A stretch of 64,000 nucleotides of DNA from Stercorarius parasiticus. Taxonomy: Eukaryota > Chordata > Aves > Charadriiformes > Stercorariidae. A program made the translations under genes and the position numbers. Position 1 is the first letter of the stretch. Each line of letters starts with the position of its first letter. Positions 35,313 through 46,635 of this stretch are shown in pieces. Location of the stretch: positions 186,001 to 250,000 of the forward strand of contig VWZL01000261.1 in assembly GCA_013396915.1 (NCBI GenBank), given 5' to 3'. The notes below the pieces were generated by a model. The model had not been told where the DNA came from, did not search any database, and saw only the letters and a list, made by a program, of their open reading frames with translations.

Positions 35313-36930
35313 TTCTTCTCATCTTCTTTCCCCAGATTTAGTCACCAGACTGCACTAGAAAACCTGATTTTCAAGTAGAATTAAATCTAAAAGCTGCAGG
35401 CAGAATGCTAGCTCAAGTCCCAGTGATGCATACAGTCATTGAGCAGTGCTGATCAACTACATTTCCCAGATGGAAAGACTACATTTCCCTGATCAAAATT
35501 TCTTCCTTTATAAGAAAGTCTGTGTGTAGACCTCAATTGTTTCTTTGCATGCTTACTGGCTTTCCAGATGCTTTATTCCTTTCAGTCTCACATAGCAAGT
35601 CCTGTAAATGAAGAAACTTCATTAGTGAAATATGGCGCAAGTTCAGACTCTTGAAACCTTGAGCTTTAAGTATTTTGGAAAGCTGACAAATACCAGGGTT
35701 CTTTATTCAAAAAGAGAGCAGCCAAATATTTTGTGGTTAATCAAGAACTCAATAATTGTGCAGTGGTACTTTGCTACCGTTGTTATTTCTCTCTTGACTT
35801 TGTGCACTGGCCTCACTCCTTGAGAACAGAGGAAATATAACAGCTCGCTGCAACTGTCCATTTGGAAATTGCTTTGATGTAGACTGTGAAAAATGTTGCC
35901 TGGGCTCCTGCAATGTTACTGCTCTCCAAATCAATCAGAAACAGATTGAACAAGGATGACTGGTAGGAGGATTCAAATGCATGGCTGTGGAGAAAGACTT
36001 ATGGTATCACAAGAAAGTATAGTGCTGAAAGCTACCATAGACTAAAGTTCCAACAAACAAGAGGGTGGAAAGATTAGAAAGACTGAGAGAAAAATGTACT
36101 TGTGAATATGTTGAGCTTTACAAATTAATATTTTCACTCACACTTCAACTCACATTTTCCGCACCTGTGACCTCCAGTGTTGCCATATAAAATCATATAA
36201 AGCAATCAGTCCTACATGACTTTTTTCAATTTGTCACAAAGTAGGCAGCATAAATATTTGTGATCAACCAGAGATTAACAAAATTTAAAAGATATCAGAA
36301 GTGTTCAAGTATCTAATACGATTCAGATCAAGATCTTCTTGCAGGTAATCCCCAAGCAGAAAAAAGCTTTGTTTGAGGAGATTAATCATTGCAAATTACT
36401 TGCTCAGCTCTAAATGCCAGGGTGAAAAGCTACCAACATGGCTTGATAAAGAAAGGACTAGAAATGTTTGGAAAAGGGGAAAAAAAGAGGGGAAAGGAGA
36501 ACACTGTGGAGTCAGTTACTGCTTGTAGGGAAAAGTGTATCAAAAAAGAATGACCAAAATGTTGTGTCTGTGTAGAAGTTAAAATGGCTCTTGACAAGTG
36601 TGTTGGGAAGGAAAAGAAGAGGAGAGAAATGAAAAATATTCATAAAAGGGATGAAATTAGTAAGGCTCTTCTAATGTCTGATCTCCTGAGCTGCCTTTAA
36701 AAATTATATTTAATGAGGCACCAAAGAAAATGGAACAAGAAACCAGAATCTGAAATGAAATGTCTTTTATAGCTCTTTAGGAAAACTAGGAAATGGTGTT
36801 TTTTTCTCATTGCCCTAAAAAGCCTGTCTAGCTAAGTCCTGTGGAGCAGTGAGTCTCTCTGAAACTACTTTTGCCTTTCCTCATGGCCAGAGTGGTCATT
36901 TAGAGTTGAAACGTAAAGCCTACCCAAAAT
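35313..36930. other. Single-copy stretch with purine-rich patch
   Basis: No gene recognised. A purine-only tract of about 33 bp lies near 36,470-36,502. Confidence 0.5.
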
Positions 36931-37090
36931 ATCATAGAATCATAGAATTGCCTAGGTTGGAAGGGACCTTTCAGATCATCTAGTCCAACCATCAACCTAA
37001 CTCTTGACAAAAACCATCACTAAACCATATCTCTAAGCACTATGTCTACCCGTCTATTAAATACTTCCAGGGATGGTGCCTCATCCTTTG
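36931..37090 (-). mobile_element. CR1 3'-end fragment with ATTCTATG tail
   Basis: The plus strand starts atcatagaatcatagaattg, the reverse complement of the CR1 3' tail, and continues with the aaccttccaa-type word (ggttggaagggacctttcag) and atcatctagtccaaccatca. It then runs through the CR1 3' UTR to ttccagggatggtgcc. It is a very short 5'-truncated insertion of about 160 bp. Its UTR matches the tail at 60,113-60,248 closely, so both belong to the same CR1 subfamily. No target-site duplication was noticed. Confidence 0.93.
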
Positions 37091-39841
37091 CCACTGAAGT
37101 CAGTAGCAGTATAGAAGCTGCAATACCGGTTTAGATGACAGATTCCAGTTTTTCTGTCTCCTTTTCAGCAGGGATCTGTAACAGATGCATCAGAGAAAGG
37201 CACAGGATACTTGTTCAAACACTGTACGCTGTAGTACATGCATAGTGCAAGTTCTTTTTTAATCCAGGGCTAGCTAAAGTTAGGCTTATATCCCGAGGAA
37301 TACAGCTTGGAATTTATAGTAACTAGTAGCACTAAGGATATTAATCCATTTTTATCCCACTGAATTCTTTGAAATGTAATGTTAAACATGCCCTGATTCT
37401 CCATACCTGCAGTGGAACTATTCATTAAAAATTAAACAAATGTGTATGTTTGTAGGCTGGGCCTGAGGTCTTCAAGAGATCAGAGCTTTGGAAAGCTGTT
37501 CTGCCATAACTGAGTTAGAGGCTAAGAATAATAAAATGGATATAAAGTTGCAGAGTGGCGTAGCAGCAAAGGAGAAAAATGGGATTTCGCACAGTATATG
37601 TTCTGGCAGGACCTGGCAGCCTGAGCATGACTGTAACAATATATTAAATTTCTTAGCAATATTCCAGAAGTTACTTTCTGTGTTATCTTGTGTAAGGAAC
37701 TGTCTCAGTTTCCCCTCCTCTGCAATAAATAGACATTTGTTCAATTAGTGAATTCATTTTTGTGAAGAGCTCTGATAAGTGGAAAGTGCTTCATATTGGC
37801 AGTAAAGGCTACAGAATAATCATCTAGGAGATTTTTCTGAAGGTCACATTGATTTAGTCATTTACAGCCAAATTGGACAAAGCGGAGGAGATTGTTTTGT
37901 TAGCAACAGTCCTGCAGTGGGATGACATTCAGCCATATGTGGAGGATCAGAAAAAAACTTAAGCAATCAAATCTTGTTTGGAGGTACTAAAGGGAATCTA
38001 GGTGAGGCACAGGGATTGTGCGGCATTTTTATGAAATTCAGAAAGTTTGTAGGGAAACATAGCCAACAACTAACCTAGAATTCATGAACTTTTTCTTTCT
38101 TCATCTCCATTAGTTGATCACGGTAATATTAGAGGGTCTAGTGATTGGGCAACAGTTACTGCAGAAAGAAGAAAGGAACCTGAAATCACTATTGAGTGGG
38201 AAAGAAATCTTTACATTCATCTTACAATGCAATCAGTTGATGTCGCCATTAAAAAAATGCCTCTTCCTATTGTGTGTCTAGAGATTTAGTCTTACATTCC
38301 ACATTTCTGTCTCTGTTTAACATTTGGTTCAACAAATCTAAAGGAAAACTAAATGGTACTAGCTATTATTAGGTGATAAATGACAGTAACTATTGACAGC
38401 CAAAAAGTTAAACCTGGCTATTCTGGTGAAGCATAAAATAATAACTATCAAAATGTCTTTATTCTAACATTGGACTGGGGCCTCAGGCCTTCTTCTTGTA
38501 GGCATATATCTCACTTGGCTATACAGCACTAACAAAAGACTTTGTATTCCTTACAGGTTCCTTGCTACTTTGCAAAGCATCCAGGTACTTTCCCATCTCC
38601 TCTTTTCACTGAAATTCTTAAGTGGAAATTCTTAAGTGGAACACACTGCACCCTACCCCTCTTCAATAAAATTTCACAGAATATAAAGAAACAATGTTAG
38701 TGTGAAATACCTTTCTGCAGGACAAACTGTACTGCAGTATTCCAGAGAGGTCGCTGTGTTTGGGTCCCTGCCTCATAAAACGCACATAGTGCCTATTTCT
38801 CCAAAAGGCAGGGTCTATAGGAGTAAGGATGTGGATTAAAAAAAAAGGATAGAAATATCAGTTATATAGCTAAATCCATGAGGCTGCCTTTTTGTTGATT
38901 AGTGCTTTTGAGGTCTGCCAGTTCTTGACACTCACTGAACCTTGGAAGAGAAAGCTGGCTTGATTCTCTCACAGTAAAAATACATACATGCAGAGATAAA
39001 AGAAGTGTGACAGTTGGTAGCACAATACCAGCCATTTTCACCTGCACTAGAGATATGAATCTTTACCTTAAGATAAGACAAAATATTAAGTGCTCTGGGG
39101 TCAGTCTTTCCTGTGTATCCTGGAAAATGTCTGTCATAATGGAAGATACCTTCATGGCCTGAACACAGACTACGGTTCTGCTATTCAGGTTCAGCTATGA
39201 TTGTTCAATTACATTTCATATAACATTCATTTACATACATGCAAGAGGTAGGGACTGTATTCCAGGCAGAAAAACCAAACATGCTGAGTCCATAGTGTTT
39301 AGTCAGTCAGTCAGTGGCCTCGTGCATCACAAATCAATTACCTGTGTGCTTTTTAGGTTCAAATGTCTGACTAGACACAAAGAAAAGGGCAAGAAAACTA
39401 TCAGATCTCTTGCACAGTTTACAAATGCTCTGGTTACTCTTTTGAGATTCACTAGTTTACAAAACTGGTGGACAGGTAGTTTGGTGTGAAAGGTGAGAAC
39501 AGATATTCTCATGGAACTATGATTCAGGTTTGAAAGTGTAATTTCTGGCTTGATCCCAAACTTCATGTCAGATTATCTGATTTGTGCTTCTACCTTAAAC
39601 CCTCCAAATGAGAAGTGCCCTTTCCAAAGTTCATTTGTTTCTAACTAGTACTCAAATATACTAGGGCGGGCTTTGTTTATCACTCTTCCGTACATGTTAT
39701 AGTACCTTTAAGTCCCAGTGTGAGTGCTGAGTGGTTCCTAAAGCAGCTAGAAACTTCCAGATGACCTCGGTTTTATAAAATGGGGGCAATTTTTGGCCTG
39801 ACATAAGTAATCATAAGAACTGTATCGGAAAGCATTGCATG
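37091..39841. other. Single-copy stretch
   Basis: No recognised gene or transposon. An (AGTC)n-like run lies at 39,301-39,315. Two antiparallel frames of about 86-90 codons overlap at 37,472-37,748 and look like chance. Confidence 0.5.
38611..38638. repeat. Tandem duplication of a 14-mer
   Basis: gaaattcttaagtg occurs twice head-to-tail (38,611-38,624 and 38,625-38,638) without mismatch. Confidence 0.92.
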
Positions 39842-40990
39842 TTACCAATGGTCTTCACCAGCAAGGGCTCTAACCACACCGCCCACATTGCAGAAGGCAA
39901 AACCAGGGGCTGTGAGAATGAAGAATCACCCACTGTAGGAGAAGATCAAGTATGAGACCATCTAAGAAACCTGAAGGTACATAAGTCCATGGGACCTGAT
40001 GAAATCCATACGTGGGTCCTGAGGGAAGTGGTGCATGAAGTTGCTAAGCCTCTTTCTGTTATATTTGAAAAGTCGTGGCAGTCTGGTGGAGTTTCCACTG
40101 ACTGGAAAAGGGGAAACATAGCCCCCATTTTCAAAAAGGGAAAAAAGGAAGACCTGGGAAACTACAGGCTGGTCAGTCTCACCTCTGTGCCTGGCAAGAT
40201 CATGGAGCAAATCCTCCTGGAATCTCTGCTAAGGCACATGGAAAATAAGGAGGTGATTGACAACAGCCAACAGGGCTTCTCTAAGGGTAAGTAATGCCTG
40301 ACAACTTTGGTGGTCTTCTATGACGGGGTTAGAATATTGGTAGATAAGGGGAGAGCAACAGACGTCATTTACCTGGACTCATGCAAAGCGTTTGACACTG
40401 TTCTGCATGACATCCTGGTCTCTAAATTGGGAAGACATGGATTCGATGGACGGACCACTCAGTGGACAAGAAACTAGCTGCACTCAAAGGGTTGTGGTCA
40501 ACAGCTTGATGTCCAAGTGGAAACCAGTGAGGAGTGGCGTTCCTCAGGCATCAGTACTGGCACTGGTGCTGTTTAACATCTCTGTCAGCGACACAGACAG
40601 TGGGATTGAGTGCACCCTCAGTAAGTTTGCTGATGACACCAAGTTTTGTGGTGCAGTCAACACGCTGGAGGGGAGGGATGCCATCCAGAGGGACCTGGAC
40701 AAGCTTGAGAGGTGGGCCCATGCAAACCTCATGAAGTTCAACTAGGCCAAGTGCAAGATCCTGCACATGGGTTGGGGCAATCCCAAGCACAAATACAGGC
40801 TGGGTGGAGAATGGATTGAGAGCAGCCCTGTGGAGAAGGACTTGGGGGTGTCGGTTGATGAGAAGCTCAACATGAGCAGGCANTCCAGGTGTCCCTGCCC
40901 ATGGCAGGGGAGGTTGGAACTAGATGATCTTTAAAGTCCCTTCCAATCCAAACCATTCTATGATTTTATGATTCTCTGATTCTCTGATTT
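39842..40990 (+). mobile_element. CR1 LINE, ORF2 reverse transcriptase and 3' tail, with internal gap
   Basis: Plus-strand CR1 starts near the end of the pre-RT region. Frame pieces at 39,989-40,294 ([20 protein letters not shown]) and 40,392-40,745 ([11 protein letters not shown], the RT catalytic FADD box, then [17 protein letters not shown]) are in different frames. TAG at 40,743-40,745 interrupts the KFN-AKC segment. At 40,883 a single N follows NMSRQ, and the next bases are already CR1 3' UTR (gtgtccctgcccatggcagg). The tail ends with tctatgattttatgattctc-like repeats near 40,990. The C-terminal ORF2 part, about 0.54 kb by comparison with the copy at 53,838-56,660, is missing exactly at the N. 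Confidence 0.95.
40883..40883. other. Single N: probable collapsed assembly gap
   Basis: The only ambiguous base nearby lies between CR1 codons NMSRQ and the CR1 3' UTR. In the related copy these two points are about 0.54 kb apart (56,025 to about 56,563). A true single-base ambiguity would not coincide with this jump, so the N likely replaces unresolved CR1 sequence. Confidence 0.7.
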
Positions 40991-43062
40991 TCCCACTAAT
41001 ATAGAGGGGACTATCTATTTTAAAAACAGTGCTGATTCTGTTGCAGATCCAGCATTTTACACTAGAACAGAGACAGAAGCTGAAATTATCTCAAATTGCA
41101 TTAAAGCAGAAATCAACATCTGAGAATTCAGCAATTTAAAAAATAAATGATACTTTTTTCCTGTTTTGAAAAATATCACTTCAAAAGTGTTACTGGTCAA
41201 TAGACTCCTATTTGATTAATAAGTATCTCTGCTTTTACAATTTCAGAAACAAAAATATTGTGTTTCACTCAAATCACAGACCAATGCTGCTGCTTCTTAT
41301 GCAAAGAAGAGCCCATCACTCTACTGCTTGACTGTGAAGAAGACTCAGTGGTGTAGACATTCCTACGTGAGAAAAGAAATCTGTGGTATTTATATTTCAT
41401 TGTGTAATTAGCCTAACTACAATTTCTGGCTGCCGGGTAAATCGGCTTCTGGCAACAGTTCATATTTCCACTCCCCCTTTCGTTGTAGGGCTCACCTTTG
41501 AAAGCATTTTTTACAACTAAAATACCAAGAGATACAAAAACTGCACCTGAAGCACAGCAGATGCATCTACTTCCCCAGTGAAGTTAGAGGATTCTGTGTC
41601 ATGAGCTGAGCCAGTGGGGTTTTGGTGATTGAGTAATCCTTCTTAGTCTGGTATCCTGCAGGGAAAGGGGCTTGGCACAACATCTAACAGCTCACAGAAA
41701 CCAAAAGACTCACTCAAAGGCAAAGCTTTTCACTCAAATACTTCTCTTTTCTGAAGTTCTACCTTGGCTCTTAGGACTTTACTATTAGAAGAACAGAAAT
41801 GGTGTATTAGAGCATCCAAATCACATTCCCTCATATCGATCCTCTTTGTTGTATTGAAATTATTGAAAGGGGAAAACCTCATAATAAAAGATATAGTGAT
41901 TAGAATGCACTGTAATCTAAGAAAATAAAACCAATCCATTGCAAATGTGAGTGGAGAGGAACAAGTGAAAATCTGAACTAGTATCATAATATTTTACATC
42001 TCAGATTAAAAATCTATAGATTTCCCCAGATGAAGTGAACAGACTCCATGCGTCCTTGAGAAGCTATGCATTGGGGTTGTACGTGCTTCTTTTTCTCTCT
42101 TCCTCTCCCTGTCTTTTCATCTTAATTACACACATTGTTTTCCCTTTCGGCATTAGTAAGGATAGAAAAAGTTCTGTCTCAGGAGCTCCTAGTGTTTATT
42201 GATGTTGCACTTCGGATTCTGGCATGGTCCTGAGAAGAACTTCCTGCTTGAATCTGGAGGCAGTTTAAGAGTTTCAGAGGTGAGACATAAATTTAGCTTC
42301 TTTCTTGATTCCCCTAAAATACTATGGGAATTCTTCTTTAGGAAATTTATTACTGGTTATTAGTTCTCTAGTATAACAAAAGGATGCAATGAAGAGAACC
42401 TGCCTTCAGAGCTTGCTTGCAGCCTTCTGACCTTTTTGAAAGAACACATTCATGTTTTTCTTTCAAAAATAGAGTTTATCAACAGTGTAACCATTAAACT
42501 TATAATTGGTTACAGGCTTGCTGGTAAAACTTTTACATTAAAAAGTGTATTGTTGAGTGATGCCTGCCTCAGATTTTCAGTCAAAAAAACTTTAAAAAAA
42601 CCCCAACAAACCAGAACATCCGAAAACTCCAGAAAATGTTGATTTATTGCCTAAACTATGTTTGGTTTACAGCAGTTTTCAACTGAAAATTAGTTTTGGC
42701 TATTGTATTTTGCAGCTGAAAAGTTAGCAAAAAACCTTTCAGAATGCATAACAGGAAATAGTTTCAGATCAGCTCTCCACAAATAAGAGGAAATGGCTCC
42801 ATTCCAACTCTTCTTATAAAGGGTTGTCTATCCATTTTTAATATAATATTTTATCTACTTGTTTTGGTTTTTCTCTAAAAAACATTTCTACTAACATGGC
42901 TAATTATTAATGGAAAATAGTGGTCATAAGCCAGACTTTTATTCATTCTAAAATGAGGAAAATTTTAAGTTTTCAATAATTGCCGAAAACAGCAAAACTA
43001 GCATCTTAACTTTTAGCCTAGTGTAACAAATGTGACTATGGTAAATGTAGAGGTATCTGAAC
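40991..43062. other. Single-copy stretch between two CR1 copies
   Basis: No gene recognised. AT-rich, with short frames only. Confidence 0.5.
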
Positions 43063-43170
43063 ATAGAATCATAGAATCATAGAATTGTTAGGGTTGGAAG
43101 GGACCTTAAAGATCATCTAGTTCCACTCCCCCCTGCCATGGGCAGGGACACCTCCCACTAGATCAGGTTG
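43063..43170 (-). mobile_element. CR1 3'-tail fragment (about 108 bp)
   Basis: The plus strand reads atagaatcatagaatcatag (tail, reverse complement), then ggttggaagggacc, aagatcatctagttccactc, and cctgccatgggcagggacac to ctcccactagatcaggttg. This is the reverse of the last CR1 codons and 3' UTR of the same subfamily as 39,842-40,990. The insertion is extremely 5'-truncated. A minus-strand frame of 154 codons (43,117-43,581) runs into this tail and is not a gene. Confidence 0.93.
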
Positions 43171-46100
43171 TGTCAGTATGCTAGAAATGGAAGAGGAAAC
43201 ACCAATAAAGAGAGAGCAGTAAAAGCCAAAAAGTTTGGAAAATAGTGACTGTGTGTTTCTTAGTATTAAAAGAGGTAAGAGCAATTCCTTTATTCGCGTT
43301 GTATTCAGGTATGGAGGACTTTTAATTAAATGTTTTAAGAATTTACATAGATCACACAGATGCTTAACTGTCTCTTCTGTACTAAAACACAGTGCAACAC
43401 CTATTAGGTTTTGTGATTCTGAAGAAAAGTTTAAGAACAGAATCCAAGGGCAGCTGAAACTGAAATCCAACCGCTGTGATTTTTTTTTCTCGGATATGTT
43501 AAAAAGTAGCTCTAGGTGAAATGGTACTGTGTTTGTCCTTGGAGCATCAACTTTGGCTGTGTTCTTACAGGTCTCTTCCAAACACAGGAGGAGAATACTG
43601 CAGTGGCCAGCCTATAATGGCACTTGGTGCAAGAGACAAATTGGAAACCTCAGAAAAATATTCACTTCATGTTGAATCTGAAGCAAAATGTAGAGAATGG
43701 CAATATTTGGAGGAAAAAAAAAAGCACAAAAGAAAGCAGAAAAAATCTCTTTGGGTCACTTCCCTGATATTTCCTTTAGCCAAAACAAAATAGCTTGTGT
43801 GTTTTTGTATTTTAAAGAATTCTAAAAATTCTTTTTTGCAACAAAAAAATTGTTGAAAAATTTTATTTTCAAACGCCCAAGAAAGCATTTCAGCAATCCT
43901 AAAAATAAATGTGTATTTCCACATTTTTAACATATTTTCCCCATTTATTTGAGCTGAAAATATTCACAAAAGTTAACCTGAACTTTGCAGGGTTTAGGGC
44001 ATCAGGACTTCGTTTTACTGTTTGTGCAAAAATGTCATCAAATCCTAGTCTTTATCCTTGTGTTCTAAAAAATGTTTGCAGCCTGTCCTCTGCCAGCAAA
44101 GCCTGACATAATGCCTCATATCAAACCAAAGGAATGCCCAAAATAGCTGAATTTACTACTTACATCTTTCTAAGATTAAACAAAGTCTATTTACTGAAAA
44201 ACAGAACAAATCATATTCAGGAGTAATATAAATGAGCAGTGGCTTTCTTCATTTGTAAGATGCAACTAAAAGTGACTGAATTGTGTCTAAGTCTACTCCA
44301 GTGTGTGTTTCCGAGGAAAATGCCACCGATTCTATTAGTTTTCTTAGCACTTCCTTCCCAGTTTGATGTGTTTAAGTATAATATATGTCTAATTACCTGT
44401 AGAGGTTGAAGTCACTGACAATCAACCAGTGCAATACTGTTGGCTGATTGTTTTCCACATTGAAAATGCATCAATATTTCAATGAAATCTAGTGGGGAAA
44501 AAGCTATCAGGTAAATTTTTGCAAATATGTTCTCTTTTTTTGTACACCCAGTTCTACTAAATAAATGCTATGAAATCCCATCCCCTAAACCTCAGTCCTT
44601 CTCCTTATAATCACAAGGTCACATTTCTTCCTCTGCTTAAGCCTCATAAAAATGGACATCTTAAACAAGTAGTTTGTACGTGCAGGTATAAGACCAAACT
44701 TCCGTCAAAACTTGTAGAAAATATTGGTAAACATACTGCTCCTTTAATAGCAAAATTGGCAATTCTGATAGCTGCTAAGTTTCATTGGCAAGAATTAATT
44801 GAAATAAAGCTTCAACACATGGCATATATCAACAACAATGTAGTGTAATTGGAAATATGTGCTGAGGAAGGAATGTCCAGATTAAGTTAAAAAACCCCAC
44901 ATTTCTGCCAGCCTTTGTAATTGCAGTGCTCCTATTATCCTGGATGTATCCGACTGACTGATTCATTTCCATTAAACCAGGCATTAAAAATTTCTCATTT
45001 AATAGTAGAAACACATCTTGAAATTCAAATACAAATACCTTGGTGCTCATTAGCAAGCAAACTTTGTTAGATAAATTGTTAGCGACTACGCAGAAAGTTT
45101 GTAAATGAGAATTACCTAACTACATTTGTTTGCATATTCTACAAGGAACTAGATATTCATATTTAAATTTTAAAATGTGTTAATTAGTAATCGGACCTAG
45201 TACTTCACATCTTCCTCAAATTTAGAAGTTACCATCCCATAAAATGAATACATATTAATATCTGCATTTTATAGAATAAGCAAACACGGAAAAAAAATAA
45301 AATCTATAAACATAACTTCTGATGAACTTAGCTCTCACATTGGACCCCACTTACTATATTTTGATTGTCAAGCAGAGTTTTTTGAGTGAAATAACTCATC
45401 ACTCAAGTTACAGGTAGGCTGTATGGGGCAGTGGCTGAAGTTTGGATCTCCTAATCGTTCATTCCAAAGAAAAAATTGGGACTCTTGTCATTTGCCATAG
45501 TAGGTTCGAATTCTCCATATGTTTCTATAATAAAGAATGCACAGTTTTAACTAAGCAAGAGAAAGTAATTTATGAACATCTGATGAAGATACAATCTAAC
45601 CCTCATTAGTATCTTCAGAAACACACCTCTCTGCCCAAGGGAACCACAGAAAATGTGTACTTCAATTAATAAAGCTCCTGCTTAAGTGCTGTGAATAAAA
45701 TGAAATATGCATGCAATTTCTCTTTTTAAGCTGCTTTTGAAAATCCCCAAGATATCCTACCAATGGCCAGAGGAAGTTTATACTCTGTAAGTTTTTCGAT
45801 AAAGAAGCTCTGATTTAAGACATAGGTACAATATTGTTTATGTCTGTGTTCTGAAATAAAGCGTATTTGGGAAGAATGCTGTGTCATAGCACAAAGGTGA
45901 GTAATTACTGTTGGTTTTACACTGCCTTTTACAAATGGCATCACCTTTTTCCACTATGCCTGGAGAAAGCATCATTCTCCTTTCATTGTGAAAATGACAG
46001 GGAAAGTAAGTTGTGACTCAGATGCCAGAGAAAGCTGTTGTAAATATATCTTGTTGGAACAGCACATATTAGTCTGAGATGTCAGTGCATATATCTCTTT

Positions 46101-46600
46101 TCCTCTCAAAATTCTTTATAGTCTACAGTTTTTCTACAAATTAATGGAGAAGGTCCCACTAAGCATTTACAACATCTTTCGTTTATGACAATATTTTTTA
46201 ACTGGGATATCGCTCCACCTAATTAGTGATTAAGCGAAGAAACATTCCACAGGCCAACAACTAAGAAGTAGTCTGGATAGACACGTAAAAAGCAAGTAGA
46301 CCTACTCCTGATGGACATTTGTAGCACAGTACTCACTGAGATCTGGTTGATTGAAGCACTGCACAAACCCTGTATGAAATTTTAAATGAAGATGTTTCTA
46401 TCTCAATGTCTTCTACAAAAAAGCTTAATGATTTGATCAAGTTCATTTAAGAGCCCTCTGGCAGCAAACTTCGATTTTTCCATTTCAAGTTTGGCTTCTT
46501 CAAGCACAAGATAGTACTCCATCTACAAGTAGCACAAGTGCAAATTTTACCCAGAAAGTAACAATTTAGGATGACACTTCTCCCTAATGAACAACTTCCC
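43171..46600. other. AT-rich single-copy stretch
   Basis: No gene recognised. Several oligo-A/T stretches, for example 43,712-43,722 and 43,832-43,866, can form weak A/T hairpins. Confidence 0.5.
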
Positions 46601-46625
46601 GGGGAGGGGTGCGGGGAGCAGGGGG
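46601..46625 (+). promoter_or_regulatory. Strong putative G-quadruplex motif
   Basis: Four G-runs lie on the plus strand: GGGG-a-GGGG-tgc-GGGG-agca-GGGGG, with loops of 1, 3 and 4 nt. A fifth G4 run follows at about 46,632-46,635. Runs of four with short loops are the class expected to fold stably. The surrounding sequence is AT-rich and not part of a recognised repeat. No promoter or gene was identified beside it, so any role is unknown. Confidence 0.75.
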
Positions 46626-46635
46626 ACAAGTGGGG

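Noticed and set aside
43117..43581. 154-codon minus-strand open frame
   Set aside because: Its end is the reverse of a CR1 tail (43,117-43,170), and the rest has no motif or coding signal.
45425..45525. tRNA-like words (ggttcgaattctcc with an upstream tggctgaagt)
   Set aside because: Only a partial T-arm resemblance; no acceptor or anticodon stem can be formed.
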